50,215 nucleotides of DNA from an uncultured Granulosicoccaceae bacterium (GTDB lineage Bacteria; Pseudomonadota; Gammaproteobacteria; Granulosicoccales; Granulosicoccaceae). A program made the position numbers and the translations under genes. The stretch is from assembly GCA_937927895.1 (NCBI GenBank), contig CALGKA010000016.1, positions 1 through 50,215 of the forward strand, written 5' to 3'. The notes under the pieces are model-generated. The model was given only the letters and a program-made list of their open reading frames with translations, had not been told where the DNA came from and searched no databases. Shown here in pieces: positions 18,762 through 27,255 of this stretch (the first letter of the stretch is position 1; the number at the start of each line of letters is the position of its first letter).

Positions 18762-20198
18762 CTAGCCTTTGAGCTTTTCCTGCAGGAGCTTATTAAGCTC
18801 ACCCGGGTTGGCCTTGCCTCGTGAAGCCTTCATAACCTGCCCAACAAAATATGACAGCAATTTTTCCTTACCCGATCGGTATTCAGCGAGCTGATCTGGA
18901 TTAGCCGCAATGACCTCATCAATCATTGATTCTATCTCAGAGCTATCAGAGATTTGCCGCAGTCCTTCGTTATCAATAATGGTGTCAGCGTTATCATTGC
19001 CAGACCACATTTTATCGAGAATCTCTTTACCAATTTTACCGGAGATAGTGTTGTCATGAATACGCGCCACTAGACCACTGAATCTTTCTGTATCAACGGG
19101 TGACTCACCAAGCTCTAAGCTCTCTTTGTTTAAGCGTGAGAAAAGTTCACCGCTAATCCAACTACATGCAAGCTTTGGACTTGCACCGCTTTTATCAATC
19201 ACCGTTTCAAAGTAATCTGCGGTCGCACGGTCGGCCGTCATTACCCCGGCATCGTACTCTGATAGCTCGTACTCTGAGATAAAACGCTTGCGGCGCGCAT
19301 CTGGCAGCTCAGGCATTGAGGCCCGCAAAGATTCTATAAGCTCATCTTCTATTTGTACCGGCAGTAAATCGGGATCAGGGAAGTAGCGGTAATCATTTGC
19401 CTCTTCTTTACTACGCATCGATCTGGTCTCGTCTTTATCTGCATCATACAAACGAGTCTCCTGCACTACCGTACCGCCATCTTCCAGAATATCTATCTGA
19501 CGCTCTACTTCAAAGTTAATAGCGCGCTCTAAGAAGCGAAACGAATTAACATTTTTGATTTCAGATCTTGTGCCCAATTCCTCTTGCCCGACTGGTCTAA
19601 CCGATACGTTGGCATCACAACGAAATGAACCTTCCTGCATATTACCGTCACATATTTCAATGTAGCGCACTAAAGTATGTATCTTACGGGCGTACGCAAC
19701 CGCCTCTTTAGCACTTCGCATATCAGGCTCTGAGACAATTTCAAGCAAGGGTGTTCCGGCGCGATTCAAATCAACGCCTGTAGCATTGTGGAAATTTTCA
19801 TGTACCGATTTACCAGCATCTTCCTCAAGGTGCGCACGCGTTAAGCCCACCATCTTTATTTCTCCATCATCAAGCTCCACAGGCACAATGCCAGTGCCAA
19901 CTATAGGCAAGCTCATTTGAGATATTTGATAACCTTTTGGTAAATCCGGGTAAAAATAGTTTTTCCTTGCAAACACACTGCGCGTACCTATCTCAGCTTT
20001 TGTGGCGAGCGCGAATTTTATTGCCATATGCACCGCCTCACGATTCAACACTGGCAGCACACCAGGCATACCCAGATCTACAGCATTAGCCTGGCTATTT
20101 GGTTCTGCACCGTATTGAGTTGAGCTGGCAGAAAATATCTTACTGCGCGTGGCGAGCTGCGCATGTATTTCAAGTCCAATGACTGTTTCCCACTGCAT
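18762..20198 (-). CDS. gatB: Asp-tRNA(Asn)/Glu-tRNA(Gln) amidotransferase subunit B
   Basis: GatB is the tRNA-binding and kinase subunit of GatCAB, which amidates Glu-tRNA(Gln) or Asp-tRNA(Asn). The 478-residue protein starts [15 protein letters not shown] and contains [47 protein letters not shown] and [12 protein letters not shown], all GatB signatures. The C-terminal YqeY-like tail ends in [21 protein letters not shown]. It is the last gene of gatC-gatA-gatB, the usual order in Gammaproteobacteria that lack glutaminyl- or asparaginyl-tRNA synthetase in part. Confidence 0.97.
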   Translation of the reverse strand: MQWETVIGLEIHAQLATRSKIFSASSTQYGAEPNSQANAVDLGMPGVLPVLNREAVHMAIKFALATKAEIGTRSVFARKNYFYPDLPKGYQISQMSLPIVGTGIVPVELDDGEIKMVGLTRAHLEEDAGKSVHENFHNATGVDLNRAGTPLLEIVSEPDMRSAKEAVAYARKIHTLVRYIEICDGNMQEGSFRCDANVSVRPVGQEELGTRSEIKNVNSFRFLERAINFEVERQIDILEDGGTVVQETRLYDADKDETRSMRSKEEANDYRYFPDPDLLPVQIEDELIESLRASMPELPDARRKRFISEYELSEYDAGVMTADRATADYFETVIDKSGASPKLACSWISGELFSRLNKESLELGESPVDTERFSGLVARIHDNTISGKIGKEILDKMWSGNDNADTIIDNEGLRQISDSSEIESMIDEVIAANPDQLAEYRSGKEKLLSYFVGQVMKASRGKANPGELNKLLQEKLKG

Positions 20199-20271
20199 AT
20201 TGTCTTCCGCGATCGTATCTTGCTATTAGTGTTATTGGGTTGGCGTTTAGTAGAACACTTAAAATTCAAAC

Positions 20272-21720
20272 TTACCCGGGTATGCGAGTATGCCAGTCAG
20301 TTACCGTTTGATATTGATGCGCAACATTCAACAAGCGCGCTTCATCAAAGTAATTACCGACTAACTGCATTCCCACTGGCAGACCGGCTACATCACCACA
20401 AGGCACAGACACTCCAGGCAAACCTGCAAGGTTAGCGGGAATGGTATAGATGTCATTTAGGTACATCGCCACAGGGTCACTGACTTTCTCAGCGACTTTA
20501 AACGCCGGGCTTGGAGTGGTTGGACCAAGAATAAAATCGACGCTTTCAAATGCCTGGCTGAAATCTTGACTGATTAAATTACGGATCTTTTGCGCTTTTA
20601 AGTAGTAGGCATCGTAGTAGCCTGCCGATAATGCATAGGTGCCCACCAGAATACGGCGCTTCACTTCCCGACCAAAACCCTCAGCGCGCGAACGCTTGTA
20701 TAAGTCTTCCAGATCTTTCGGATCATCGCAACGATGACCATAACGCACACCGTCAAAGCGCGCCAAATTTGAAGAGCACTCAGCGGGCGCTACAATATAA
20801 TAGGCAGGTACAGCTAAGTGCTGGTTTTTAAGTTCTATCTCTACAAATTCAGCACCCAGTTTTTCAAGCTCCTTTATCGCAAGCTGCAGAAGTGATGCAA
20901 TTGATTCATCAAGGCCCGCTTCAAAGTACTGCTTTGGCAAGCCAATTTTCAAACCCTTAATCGGCTGGTTTAAATTAGCCCGATAATCATCTGCGGGGCG
21001 ATCAATACTGGTGGAATCACGCGGATCAAAACCTGCCATTTCATTTAGCAGCATGGCACAGTCTTCAGCCGTTGCGGCCAACGGGCCACCCTGATCAAGA
21101 CTAGATGCAAATGCGATCATACCGTAGCGTGATACGCGCCCATAAGTAGGTTTAATACCAGTGATACCGCAAAAAGCCGCTGGCTGTCTTATAGAGCCAC
21201 CAGTATCGGTACCAGTACAAGCCGGTACCAAACGACCACCTACTGCCGCCGCACTACCACCAGAAGAACCACCTGGCACTCGGGTGGTATCCCACGGATT
21301 AAGCACCGCACCGAAGAAACTGTTTTCATTAGATGAGCCCATTGCAAACTCATCCATGTTAGTTTTTCCTAAACTGATAGCACCGGCCGTTTTTAATTTA
21401 TCAACAACTGTCGCATTGTAGGGCGGTATAAAGTTTTCAAGCATCTTTGAGCCACAGGTGGTGCGAACACCGTCTGTGCAGAAAATATCTTTGTGAGCTA
21501 TTGGCAAGCCATGCAGTGAACCCAGTGATTCACCCGCGGCGCGTTTTTTATCAGCGGCGGCAGCTTCAGCCAACGCTTGTTCCGCAGTAATGCTCACAAA
21601 CGCATTCAGGGTTTTATTTTGCAGCTCGGTTCGATCTAGAAAATGCTGACAGAGTTCTACACTAGAAAATTCACCGCTTTCTAGTGAACGCTGCATGGCA
21701 GCCAGAGTAAGTTTATGCAT
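20272..21720 (-). CDS. gatA: Asp-tRNA(Asn)/Glu-tRNA(Gln) amidotransferase subunit A
   Basis: GatA is the amidase subunit, releasing ammonia from glutamine. The 482-residue protein carries the amidase signature with its Ser-cisSer-Lys triad: the lysine in [10 protein letters not shown] (about residue 77), the serine-rich [13 protein letters not shown] (about 150-162) and [14 protein letters not shown]. Length is normal. It lies between gatC (59-base gap) and gatB (73-base gap) in one operon. Confidence 0.97.
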   Translation of the reverse strand: MHKLTLAAMQRSLESGEFSSVELCQHFLDRTELQNKTLNAFVSITAEQALAEAAAADKKRAAGESLGSLHGLPIAHKDIFCTDGVRTTCGSKMLENFIPPYNATVVDKLKTAGAISLGKTNMDEFAMGSSNENSFFGAVLNPWDTTRVPGGSSGGSAAAVGGRLVPACTGTDTGGSIRQPAAFCGITGIKPTYGRVSRYGMIAFASSLDQGGPLAATAEDCAMLLNEMAGFDPRDSTSIDRPADDYRANLNQPIKGLKIGLPKQYFEAGLDESIASLLQLAIKELEKLGAEFVEIELKNQHLAVPAYYIVAPAECSSNLARFDGVRYGHRCDDPKDLEDLYKRSRAEGFGREVKRRILVGTYALSAGYYDAYYLKAQKIRNLISQDFSQAFESVDFILGPTTPSPAFKVAEKVSDPVAMYLNDIYTIPANLAGLPGVSVPCGDVAGLPVGMQLVGNYFDEARLLNVAHQYQTVTDWHTRIPG

Positions 21721-21779
21721 GGCTTAATTTACGCGCAAAATATAAGAGAATTAGAAAATAATTTTTTATTAAAAACAGA

Positions 21780-22067
21780 TTATTCAATTACCGTTGGCAC
21801 CAGGTAATATCCATTTTCAACCGACGGTGCGATCTTCTGAAACGCCTCTCGCTTATCGACTTCATCGACTACATCATCGCGCAAACGTTGCACCGCATGA
21901 GTGGGGTGGGCCATCGGCTCTATCGAGCTTGTATCGACCTCGTCCATTTGTGCTGCAAGCTCAAGTACGCCAGACATCTCGGCTGCATAGTTCGCTACCG
22001 AATCAGCGCTAATCTGCAACCGTGCAAGGTGTGCAACCTGCTCTACTACTTTGTTATCAACCGCCAT
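21780..22067 (-). CDS. gatC: Asp-tRNA(Asn)/Glu-tRNA(Gln) amidotransferase subunit C
   Basis: GatC is the small linker that holds GatA and GatB together. The frame is open to 22235, but ATG 22067 (MAVDNKVVEQVAHLARLQIS) gives the family length of 95 residues and has a GGAAGA ribosome site just upstream. The conserved N-terminal VAHLARLQI and the PMAHPTHAVQRLRDDVV segment are seen. First gene of gatCAB, divergent from the MreB-like gene with 186 bases between. Confidence 0.94.
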   Translation of the reverse strand: MAVDNKVVEQVAHLARLQISADSVANYAAEMSGVLELAAQMDEVDTSSIEPMAHPTHAVQRLRDDVVDEVDKREAFQKIAPSVENGYYLVPTVIE

Positions 22068-22253
22068 CTGAAGTCTTCCAGCCAAAAGACGTAATTTACC
22101 ACATTCGCTCATCGTCGTGGCCATCTGTCGCCTGGCAGATAGGGGGCAACATTGGCTCTCTGATCCCCACTTGGCATTCGCTGTTCGCTCACTGGCGAAC
22201 CGGCAACCGACGTCTATACTCAAGTAAGTCACCATTAATCACACTGATCCGCT

Positions 22254-23303
22254 ATGTTCCATCGAAAAAACACAGACCCGCAGGATCGCATCGCCATTGA
22301 TCTTGGGGCATTTCACACTCGGTTCTACTCCGCCACCAGCGGCTTGCTGCTAGATGAACCTTCAATCGGCGCGCTTAATATGGACCACCGAATCGGCGGT
22401 GACGCCGCGCTGGTAGCATTTGGCAACAACGCGGTAGAACGGATCGAAGGAAAACGCGATCAACTACGAGGCATTCACCCTCTGCAATCTGATGCACACA
22501 ACAATCTTGGGCTCAGCCGCAAAATGCTCGAGTATTTTTTCAACAAAGCAAAGCAAGATGGACTGTTTAAAAAACAAGCTGAAGTAAGCCTTGTACTGGC
22601 CCACGACTACGACGCGAAAACCGCACAGCAATTGTTGCAAGTTTGTCTTGCAGCAGGCGCTTCCAAAGCTGATTATCAAGATGCCGCCATGTCTGCTTTT
22701 TTAGGCTCACCTTTTAAACCAACTGATACCGGAATAATAATAGATTTTGGCGCAACCGGCTCAAGACTCATTGCGGTGACCAACAATGAAGTAAAACACT
22801 ACCAAAACCTGGCATTCGGAGGTGATGATATTGACCTGGCTTTGTGCGCAGGCTTACTTGAGCACTTTCAGTTTGTGATAACCCCTGAACATGCCCGCGA
22901 GGTTAAACATAACATTGGGGCTGCAACCGCACAGTCTTTAGTTCAACCCACACGCAAGTCCATAAATATTAGCGGCCTTTCACTTAAAACCAACGTAAAC
23001 TCGCAGTACAGAATTAGCTCCGAAACTGTCAACTATATTTTGCAACCACTACTGGATTCATTGTTGCGCTCTATTACGCTCGCATACGCTAGTGTCGACC
23101 GTGATATTAAAGACGCTGCATTTAGTGGCGCCATACAGATCTGCGGTGGTGGCGCTCTGCTTTCGCGAATGGATCAATTGGTCATGGCAGCTACTGACCT
23201 CCCCGTTGAGGTGGTGAACCGACCGCTTACTTGTGTTGTTCGCGGTGCAGCAAAGCAACTAGTAGATGCCAAAGCACCACTGAAACTAACAGAACCCGTA
23301 TAA
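22254..23303 (+). CDS. Divergent MreB/actin-like protein
   Basis: The 349-residue protein aligns over its length with MreB, the bacterial actin that organises cell-wall growth: N-terminal RIAIDLGAFHT (MreB DLGTANT), LLLDEPSIGA, GIHPLQ, GGDDID, and the C-terminal CGGGALLSRMDQLV with NRPLTCVVRGAAK. Key nucleotide-handling motifs are altered. Phosphate 1 is DLGAFHT, phosphate 2 is DFGATGS (residues 164-170) instead of DIGGGTT, and the EEPMAAAIG helix reads QDAAMSAFLG. The usual mreC and mreD do not follow. It is probably a paralogue that no longer hydrolyses ATP normally; the position next to gatCAB is that of a true mreB. Confidence 0.8.
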   Translation: MFHRKNTDPQDRIAIDLGAFHTRFYSATSGLLLDEPSIGALNMDHRIGGDAALVAFGNNAVERIEGKRDQLRGIHPLQSDAHNNLGLSRKMLEYFFNKAKQDGLFKKQAEVSLVLAHDYDAKTAQQLLQVCLAAGASKADYQDAAMSAFLGSPFKPTDTGIIIDFGATGSRLIAVTNNEVKHYQNLAFGGDDIDLALCAGLLEHFQFVITPEHAREVKHNIGAATAQSLVQPTRKSINISGLSLKTNVNSQYRISSETVNYILQPLLDSLLRSITLAYASVDRDIKDAAFSGAIQICGGGALLSRMDQLVMAATDLPVEVVNRPLTCVVRGAAKQLVDAKAPLKLTEPV

Positions 23304-23354
23304 GGTAAATCCGGTATACAATGTGGTGATTGAATCAAATACCGGTGGCAGGCG

Positions 23355-23555
23355 ATGGAATCCCAGATACAAGCACTAGAACTAAAAATGATGGATATGG
23401 AGATCACAGTCGAGCAACTCAACGATGTGATCGTACGCCATGAAAAAACCATTGAAGCGTTAAGCCGAAAACTAGAATTGTACCAAAGCCAGTTGCAAGC
23501 GATCACAGCGCCTATGGCAAAAGAATCAGAAGAAACGCCACCACCCCACTATTAA
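23355..23555 (+). CDS. slyX: SlyX family protein
   Basis: This is a small coiled-coil protein of 66 residues of the SlyX family, whose function is unknown. Residues 1-50 form a continuous amphipathic helix (LELKMMDMEITVEQLNDVI and RHEKTIEALSRKLELYQ), and the tail ends in the family-typical PPPHY. It lies 51 bases after the MreB-like gene in the same direction. Confidence 0.9.
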   Translation: MESQIQALELKMMDMEITVEQLNDVIVRHEKTIEALSRKLELYQSQLQAITAPMAKESEETPPPHY

Positions 23556-23574
23556 TACTTTCGACATTCAAGCA

Positions 23575-24135
23575 TTAATCACTCACCAGAATCTCATTAC
23601 CCTCTAAACGCCACTCGGGAATCACGGTGTTGCGTGGTGCGGCCTGATCCTTATATACCCGGCCTGCCAAATCAAAACGACTCTGATCACAGCCATCTGA
23701 AAAATACCCGTTCGTATCAACTTCATTACCGCTAGCCTGCGGCTCTTTGAATGCTAGAGTGCAACCTGCCCCGGTACCCAGACCAAGAGTCACAAACCAA
23801 CCTGTCGCCGCTGACCGCAGGGCTGTATTAGCTCCAACTGGCTGCGTTGATTTTTGACTGCCAGGATCACGGTATAGTTCGGCACTTGCCGATTGAAGCG
23901 CGGACTCCCAGTCGGGTTTTCGGTAAACTATGAACAGCGGTTTTTTCTGCCATTCAAGCAGCTGGAAGTCGCCAGGCTGCATGTCAGCGATATTAAAGCG
24001 CGTCACAACCGCTTCAACAGGGCCGCGCTTGGGAACAGAGCCAAACAACACCCAAAGAAAAGCACCTAGCGCGAGCAACAGCATGATCTTTACCATGACC
24101 CGCAATATCATTAAACGGTTATCATTAGTGCTCAT
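23575..24135 (-). CDS. Membrane-anchored Rieske-fold protein lacking the 2Fe-2S ligands
   Basis: The 186-residue protein has one N-terminal membrane helix (about residues 10-31) and then a domain clearly related to the Rieske subunit of cytochrome bc1. Matching segments are QPGDFQLLEWQKKPLFIVYRK and SRFDLAGRVYKDQAAPRN. In a normal Rieske protein the ligand loops read CTHLGC and CPCHGS. Here they read GTGAGC (120-125) and DGCDQS (147-152). All four Cys/His cluster ligands are gone, yet the two disulfide cysteines (C125, C149) remain. It cannot bind a standard Rieske cluster. It converges on slyX (19-base gap) and diverges from rsmJ. Function unknown. Confidence 0.75.
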   Translation of the reverse strand: MSTNDNRLMILRVMVKIMLLLALGAFLWVLFGSVPKRGPVEAVVTRFNIADMQPGDFQLLEWQKKPLFIVYRKPDWESALQSASAELYRDPGSQKSTQPVGANTALRSAATGWFVTLGLGTGAGCTLAFKEPQASGNEVDTNGYFSDGCDQSRFDLAGRVYKDQAAPRNTVIPEWRLEGNEILVSD

Positions 24136-24221
24136 CTAACTTATCCATTAGATTATTTAAAACCAAATAAATGTTCACCTGTAAACCCTTTGTAGACTCT
24201 CGTAAGGCTTGATCAAGAATT

Positions 24222-25037
24222 GTGGCCAGCGCTTTCATAGAAAACCAAAATATTGCAATCATTAACGATGAGCAAGACCGTGCGCGTACATTAGCGCAAA
24301 ACATCAAACTCAATCTAATTTCTCACACCCCGACGTCACACCCAAAAGACACATTAACAAACACACCTCACTTTACCCTGCAGTGGCTACAAGACAAACT
24401 TACCCTGCAAGACCGCCGTAAAAAGCAAATTATAAATATTTGCGTTGATTTTACACACGGACGTGCACTGCATCGCTTAAAGTTTGGTGGCGGCCACGGT
24501 CAAGAGCTTGCACGTGCAATAAAAACCCGTGAGCAGCCCACGGTTTGTGATGGCACAGCAGGGCTTGGCAAAGATGCTTTTGTATTGGCATCACTCGGTT
24601 GCGAAGTCACGTTATTAGAACAATCAAAAATAGTGCATGCACTACTTGATGATGCCATTAAGCGCGCAAGACAACACCCTGAAACCAGCGCAATTGCCGA
24701 ACGTATGCATTTGTATCATGCAGATAGCACTCAACTGCCCAACAACTGGCCGCACTCTACAGCGCCGCAAGTTGTGTACCTGGACCCAATGTATCCCGAT
24801 GGAAAACGCACCGCTAAAAAGGAAATACAAGCGCTTAGATCACTACTTAAATTATCCGACAAAGTAATAAACACAGCAGGCCAAAAAAGCTACGAAGCGG
24901 CGCTGTTAGAGGCTGCCCGTAACACTGCCAAAAGAGTAGTGATAAAACGACCACGTAAAGCACCGCCACTAGCAAACAGTACACCTTCGGGTAATATCAC
25001 ATCACCCAACACACGCTACGACATTTATGGCGCTTAG
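24222..25037 (+). CDS. rsmJ: 16S rRNA (guanine1516-N2)-methyltransferase
   Basis: RsmJ (YhiQ) methylates G1516 of 16S rRNA using SAM. The 271-residue protein shows the family pattern: CVDFTHGRALHRLKFGGGHG, the SAM-binding VCDGTAGLGKDAFVLASLGC, VTLLEQSKIVHALL, the DPPY-like catalytic YLDPMYPDGKRTA, and VVIKRPRKAPPLA near the end. GTG at 24222 is the proposed start. Slightly longer than the E. coli protein (250) at the N-terminus. Divergent from the Rieske-like gene, convergent with yajQ. Confidence 0.93.
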   Translation: MASAFIENQNIAIINDEQDRARTLAQNIKLNLISHTPTSHPKDTLTNTPHFTLQWLQDKLTLQDRRKKQIINICVDFTHGRALHRLKFGGGHGQELARAIKTREQPTVCDGTAGLGKDAFVLASLGCEVTLLEQSKIVHALLDDAIKRARQHPETSAIAERMHLYHADSTQLPNNWPHSTAPQVVYLDPMYPDGKRTAKKEIQALRSLLKLSDKVINTAGQKSYEAALLEAARNTAKRVVIKRPRKAPPLANSTPSGNITSPNTRYDIYGA

Positions 25038-25062
25038 CTTTTTAGTTGCAGTCTCGTAAAGA

Positions 25063-25545
25063 CTAATCTCTGAAGTTAGTAAACTGCAGTGGCAATTTAT
25101 AATCACCGGCTTTAAGCAATGCGATAGCATTTTGAAGATCATCGCGCTTCTTGCCAGTGACTCTGACTTGATCACCCTGGATGGCCGCCTGCAATTTAGT
25201 TTTAGAATTTTTTATTTCCTTAACAATTTTGCCAGCAACTTCTTTATTAATACCTTTTTTAAGCGATAACACTTGCCGCGCTTTCTGCCCTGTTGTTTGG
25301 ATATCACCGTGTTCAAGGCAACTGATATCAATGCCACGCTTGGTTAGCTTTTGCAAAATAATAGGTTGCATTTGCTGCACTTGAAAATCACTGGCCGCGA
25401 CCAGTGTCATTGATTCTTCAGTTAATTCAATTTCAGCATCTGAGCCCTTGAAGTCGAATCGATTGCCAATCTCACGATTTGCCTGATCAACAGCATTGCG
25501 TAGCTCGTGCTCGTCAATTTCAGAAACAACATCAAATGAAGCCAT
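25063..25545 (-). CDS. yajQ: YajQ family nucleotide-binding protein
   Basis: This is a small cytoplasmic protein of two alternating alpha/beta domains. Family members bind nucleotides, and some act as cyclic di-GMP effectors. The 160-residue sequence is highly conserved: MASFDVVSEID at the start, the NREIGNRFDFKGSDAEIEL motif, GINKEVAGKIVKEIKNSK, and DLQNAIALLK then LPLQFTNFRD at the end. Single gene, convergent with rsmJ. Confidence 0.95.
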   Translation of the reverse strand: MASFDVVSEIDEHELRNAVDQANREIGNRFDFKGSDAEIELTEESMTLVAASDFQVQQMQPIILQKLTKRGIDISCLEHGDIQTTGQKARQVLSLKKGINKEVAGKIVKEIKNSKTKLQAAIQGDQVRVTGKKRDDLQNAIALLKAGDYKLPLQFTNFRD

Positions 25546-25660
25546 TATTCGCCCCCGCTTAGTTCATGTAAAAACATATAATACAACAAGTCACTCAACA
25601 GTATACTTTACCTATTGCGGCGACAAACCAGCGCAAATAACGTACTTCTAAGGCCAGTCA

Positions 25661-26332
25661 ATGACAAAAAATACCGGCGACAACAATACCAACGGCGATC
25701 TGCGCGATGAACGCAAAGACTACACTCAAGGCGAGCTCACTCGCGAATCGCTGGAGAAAAATCCAATCACGCTTTTTGGTCAATGGATGGCCACAGCAAG
25801 AGAGGCAAAAATTATAGATGCAACCGCAATGACACTTGCCACCGTCGGCGCTAGCGGCGCACCTTCAGCCAGAGTGGTACTGCTTAAGCAATTCACAGAA
25901 GAAGGGTTTTACTGGTACACCAATTATGAGAGCCGCAAGGGAACTGAACTTGCTGGCAATCCCAATGCTGCACTCGTGTTTTACTGGCGAGAGCTCGAAC
26001 GTCAAGTGCGCATCGAAGGCACCGTGAGCAAAGCAGCCAGCGAAGAGTCAGATGAATATTTCAACAAACGGCCGCTTGAAAGTAGGCTTAGTGCTGCAGT
26101 TTCACCGCAATCGCAGATCATTGAAAACCAAAGCTGGCTGACAGCACGAACCGATGCCCTACGAGCAGAATTAAAAGACAAAGAACCCACTCGACCAGAC
26201 AGCTGGGGTGGCTACAAGCTAGCCCCATCGATATTTGAATTTTGGCAAGGGCGACCCAGCAGGCAGCATGATCGGTTCAGATTCACACGCAATGACAGCA
26301 ACGACTGGTCAATCGAGCGCCTAGCCCCTTAA
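25661..26332 (+). CDS. pdxH: Pyridoxamine 5'-phosphate oxidase
   Basis: PdxH oxidises pyridoxine or pyridoxamine 5'-phosphate to pyridoxal phosphate with FMN. The 223-residue protein contains the substrate loop NPITLFGQWMATAREA, the FMN-binding PSARVVLLKQF and YTNYESRKGTELAGNP, RQVRIEGTVSK, and the C-terminal signature FEFWQGRPSRQHDRFRF. It appears monocistronic, with the hairpin at 26355-26400 after its stop. Confidence 0.96.
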   Translation: MTKNTGDNNTNGDLRDERKDYTQGELTRESLEKNPITLFGQWMATAREAKIIDATAMTLATVGASGAPSARVVLLKQFTEEGFYWYTNYESRKGTELAGNPNAALVFYWRELERQVRIEGTVSKAASEESDEYFNKRPLESRLSAAVSPQSQIIENQSWLTARTDALRAELKDKEPTRPDSWGGYKLAPSIFEFWQGRPSRQHDRFRFTRNDSNDWSIERLAP

Positions 26333-26354
26333 GAAGGTATCGCTTGGTAACAAG

Positions 26355-26400
26355 CTAAATAACAACGATGGTGGAAATCAACCATCGTTGAGTTATTTAG
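26355..26400. terminator. Long hairpin between convergent genes, likely bidirectional terminator
   Basis: CTAAATAAC plus AACGATGGT (26355-26372) pairs with ACCATCGTT and GTTATTTAG (26381-26400), an 18-bp stem with a two-base bulge and an 8-base loop. It sits 22 bases after pdxH and 6 bases before the stop of the convergent transposase-derived gene. There is no long T tract on either side, so termination is inferred from position. Confidence 0.6.
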
Positions 26401-26406
26401 AGTCAG

Positions 26407-27057
26407 TTATTCGATGGGTGTTTCGCCAAGCATACCCAATAACAATGCATTGAGATCTTGGTTCTGATGATTATAACGGTATTCACTTTCTTTTAAGTGA
26501 AAGTAAAATTTTTCACGCCGCAGACCTTTAAATTTAGTAAGCCTCATACGCAAAAAGTGGCCGAAGTCTTCAATGCGCTCTATGTCACCTGCATTGTGTG
26601 CACTTTGAAAAGTGGAGTTTTTAATTTTTAAACGCATATCGCGTCGAACATCAACACCGACCGGGTATTCACGCCAATGGCCTTCTTCACAGACAACTGG
26701 CTCACTGGGCAGCGCCCCATTTAGCAAAGCGCAATAGACTTGATCTTCCATCAAGTAGAGGTATACACCAATAACACCGTCACTGGTGCTGTCTATATAG
26801 GTAGGGCCAACAGTTTCTGTGAACTCAGAGTTACGACTGGCATTTAGACCCGGAGTTCCCGATGCATTTGATTCACACCAATGTGCGATACGGTCTCTTA
26901 GTTTCAGGTAGATCGAGTTGACTGATCTAACGTTAACACCCGTTTGTTTGGCGCACTGAACTGCAGTAAGGTCTTGACAGAACAATTCCAGGATTTGCCT
27001 GAATCGATCTTCATCTAATTTGGAATGTTTATAATATCGATTCTTTACAGCGTACAT
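26407..27057 (-). CDS. Domesticated or decayed IS1595/ISXO2-type transposase-derived protein
   Basis: The 216-residue protein keeps both ends of an ISXO2-like transposase. An N-terminal HTH is at about residues 11-60 (HSKLDEDRFRQILELFCQDL, then a TAVQCAKQTGVN segment). The C-terminal signature is at 170-198 (FKGLRREKFYFHLKESEYRY, NHQN). The middle is about half the usual length, and the DDE-type catalytic residues (DES motif, TDGW, NHINGIE context) are not recognisable: HNAGDIERIEDFGHF stands where HINGIENFW is expected. The frame is open, an excellent purine-rich ribosome site (GGGGAAGGGAAA) precedes ATG 27057, and no flanking IS ends were found. It may now act as a DNA-binding regulator. 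Confidence 0.7.
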   Translation of the reverse strand: MYAVKNRYYKHSKLDEDRFRQILELFCQDLTAVQCAKQTGVNVRSVNSIYLKLRDRIAHWCESNASGTPGLNASRNSEFTETVGPTYIDSTSDGVIGVYLYLMEDQVYCALLNGALPSEPVVCEEGHWREYPVGVDVRRDMRLKIKNSTFQSAHNAGDIERIEDFGHFLRMRLTKFKGLRREKFYFHLKESEYRYNHQNQDLNALLLGMLGETPIE

Positions 27058-27192
27058 GCCATTTCCCTTCCCCTATAATTCGGCAATGTAGTAACACCCC
27101 ATGGGCCTCAATCTTCAAAGTGTATGTGAGACGCCGTTTTACCCGTGTGATTAGATTCACATTCACGACATGCTTTGAAAGGTCGAAAACAT

Positions 27193-27223
27193 TTGATTCA
27201 ACGGAGTTACATCGCGGTATAAT
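27193..27223 (+). promoter_or_regulatory. Candidate sigma-70 promoter of glcDEF
   Basis: A consensus TATAAT lies at 27218-27223, 32 bases before the glcD start codon. The best -35 is a weak TTGATT at 27193-27198 with a long 19-base spacer. The weak -35 would fit an operon that needs an activator. Confidence 0.45.
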
Positions 27224-27255
27224 CCTTTACACAAAATCGCTAAAATGGACTCATC

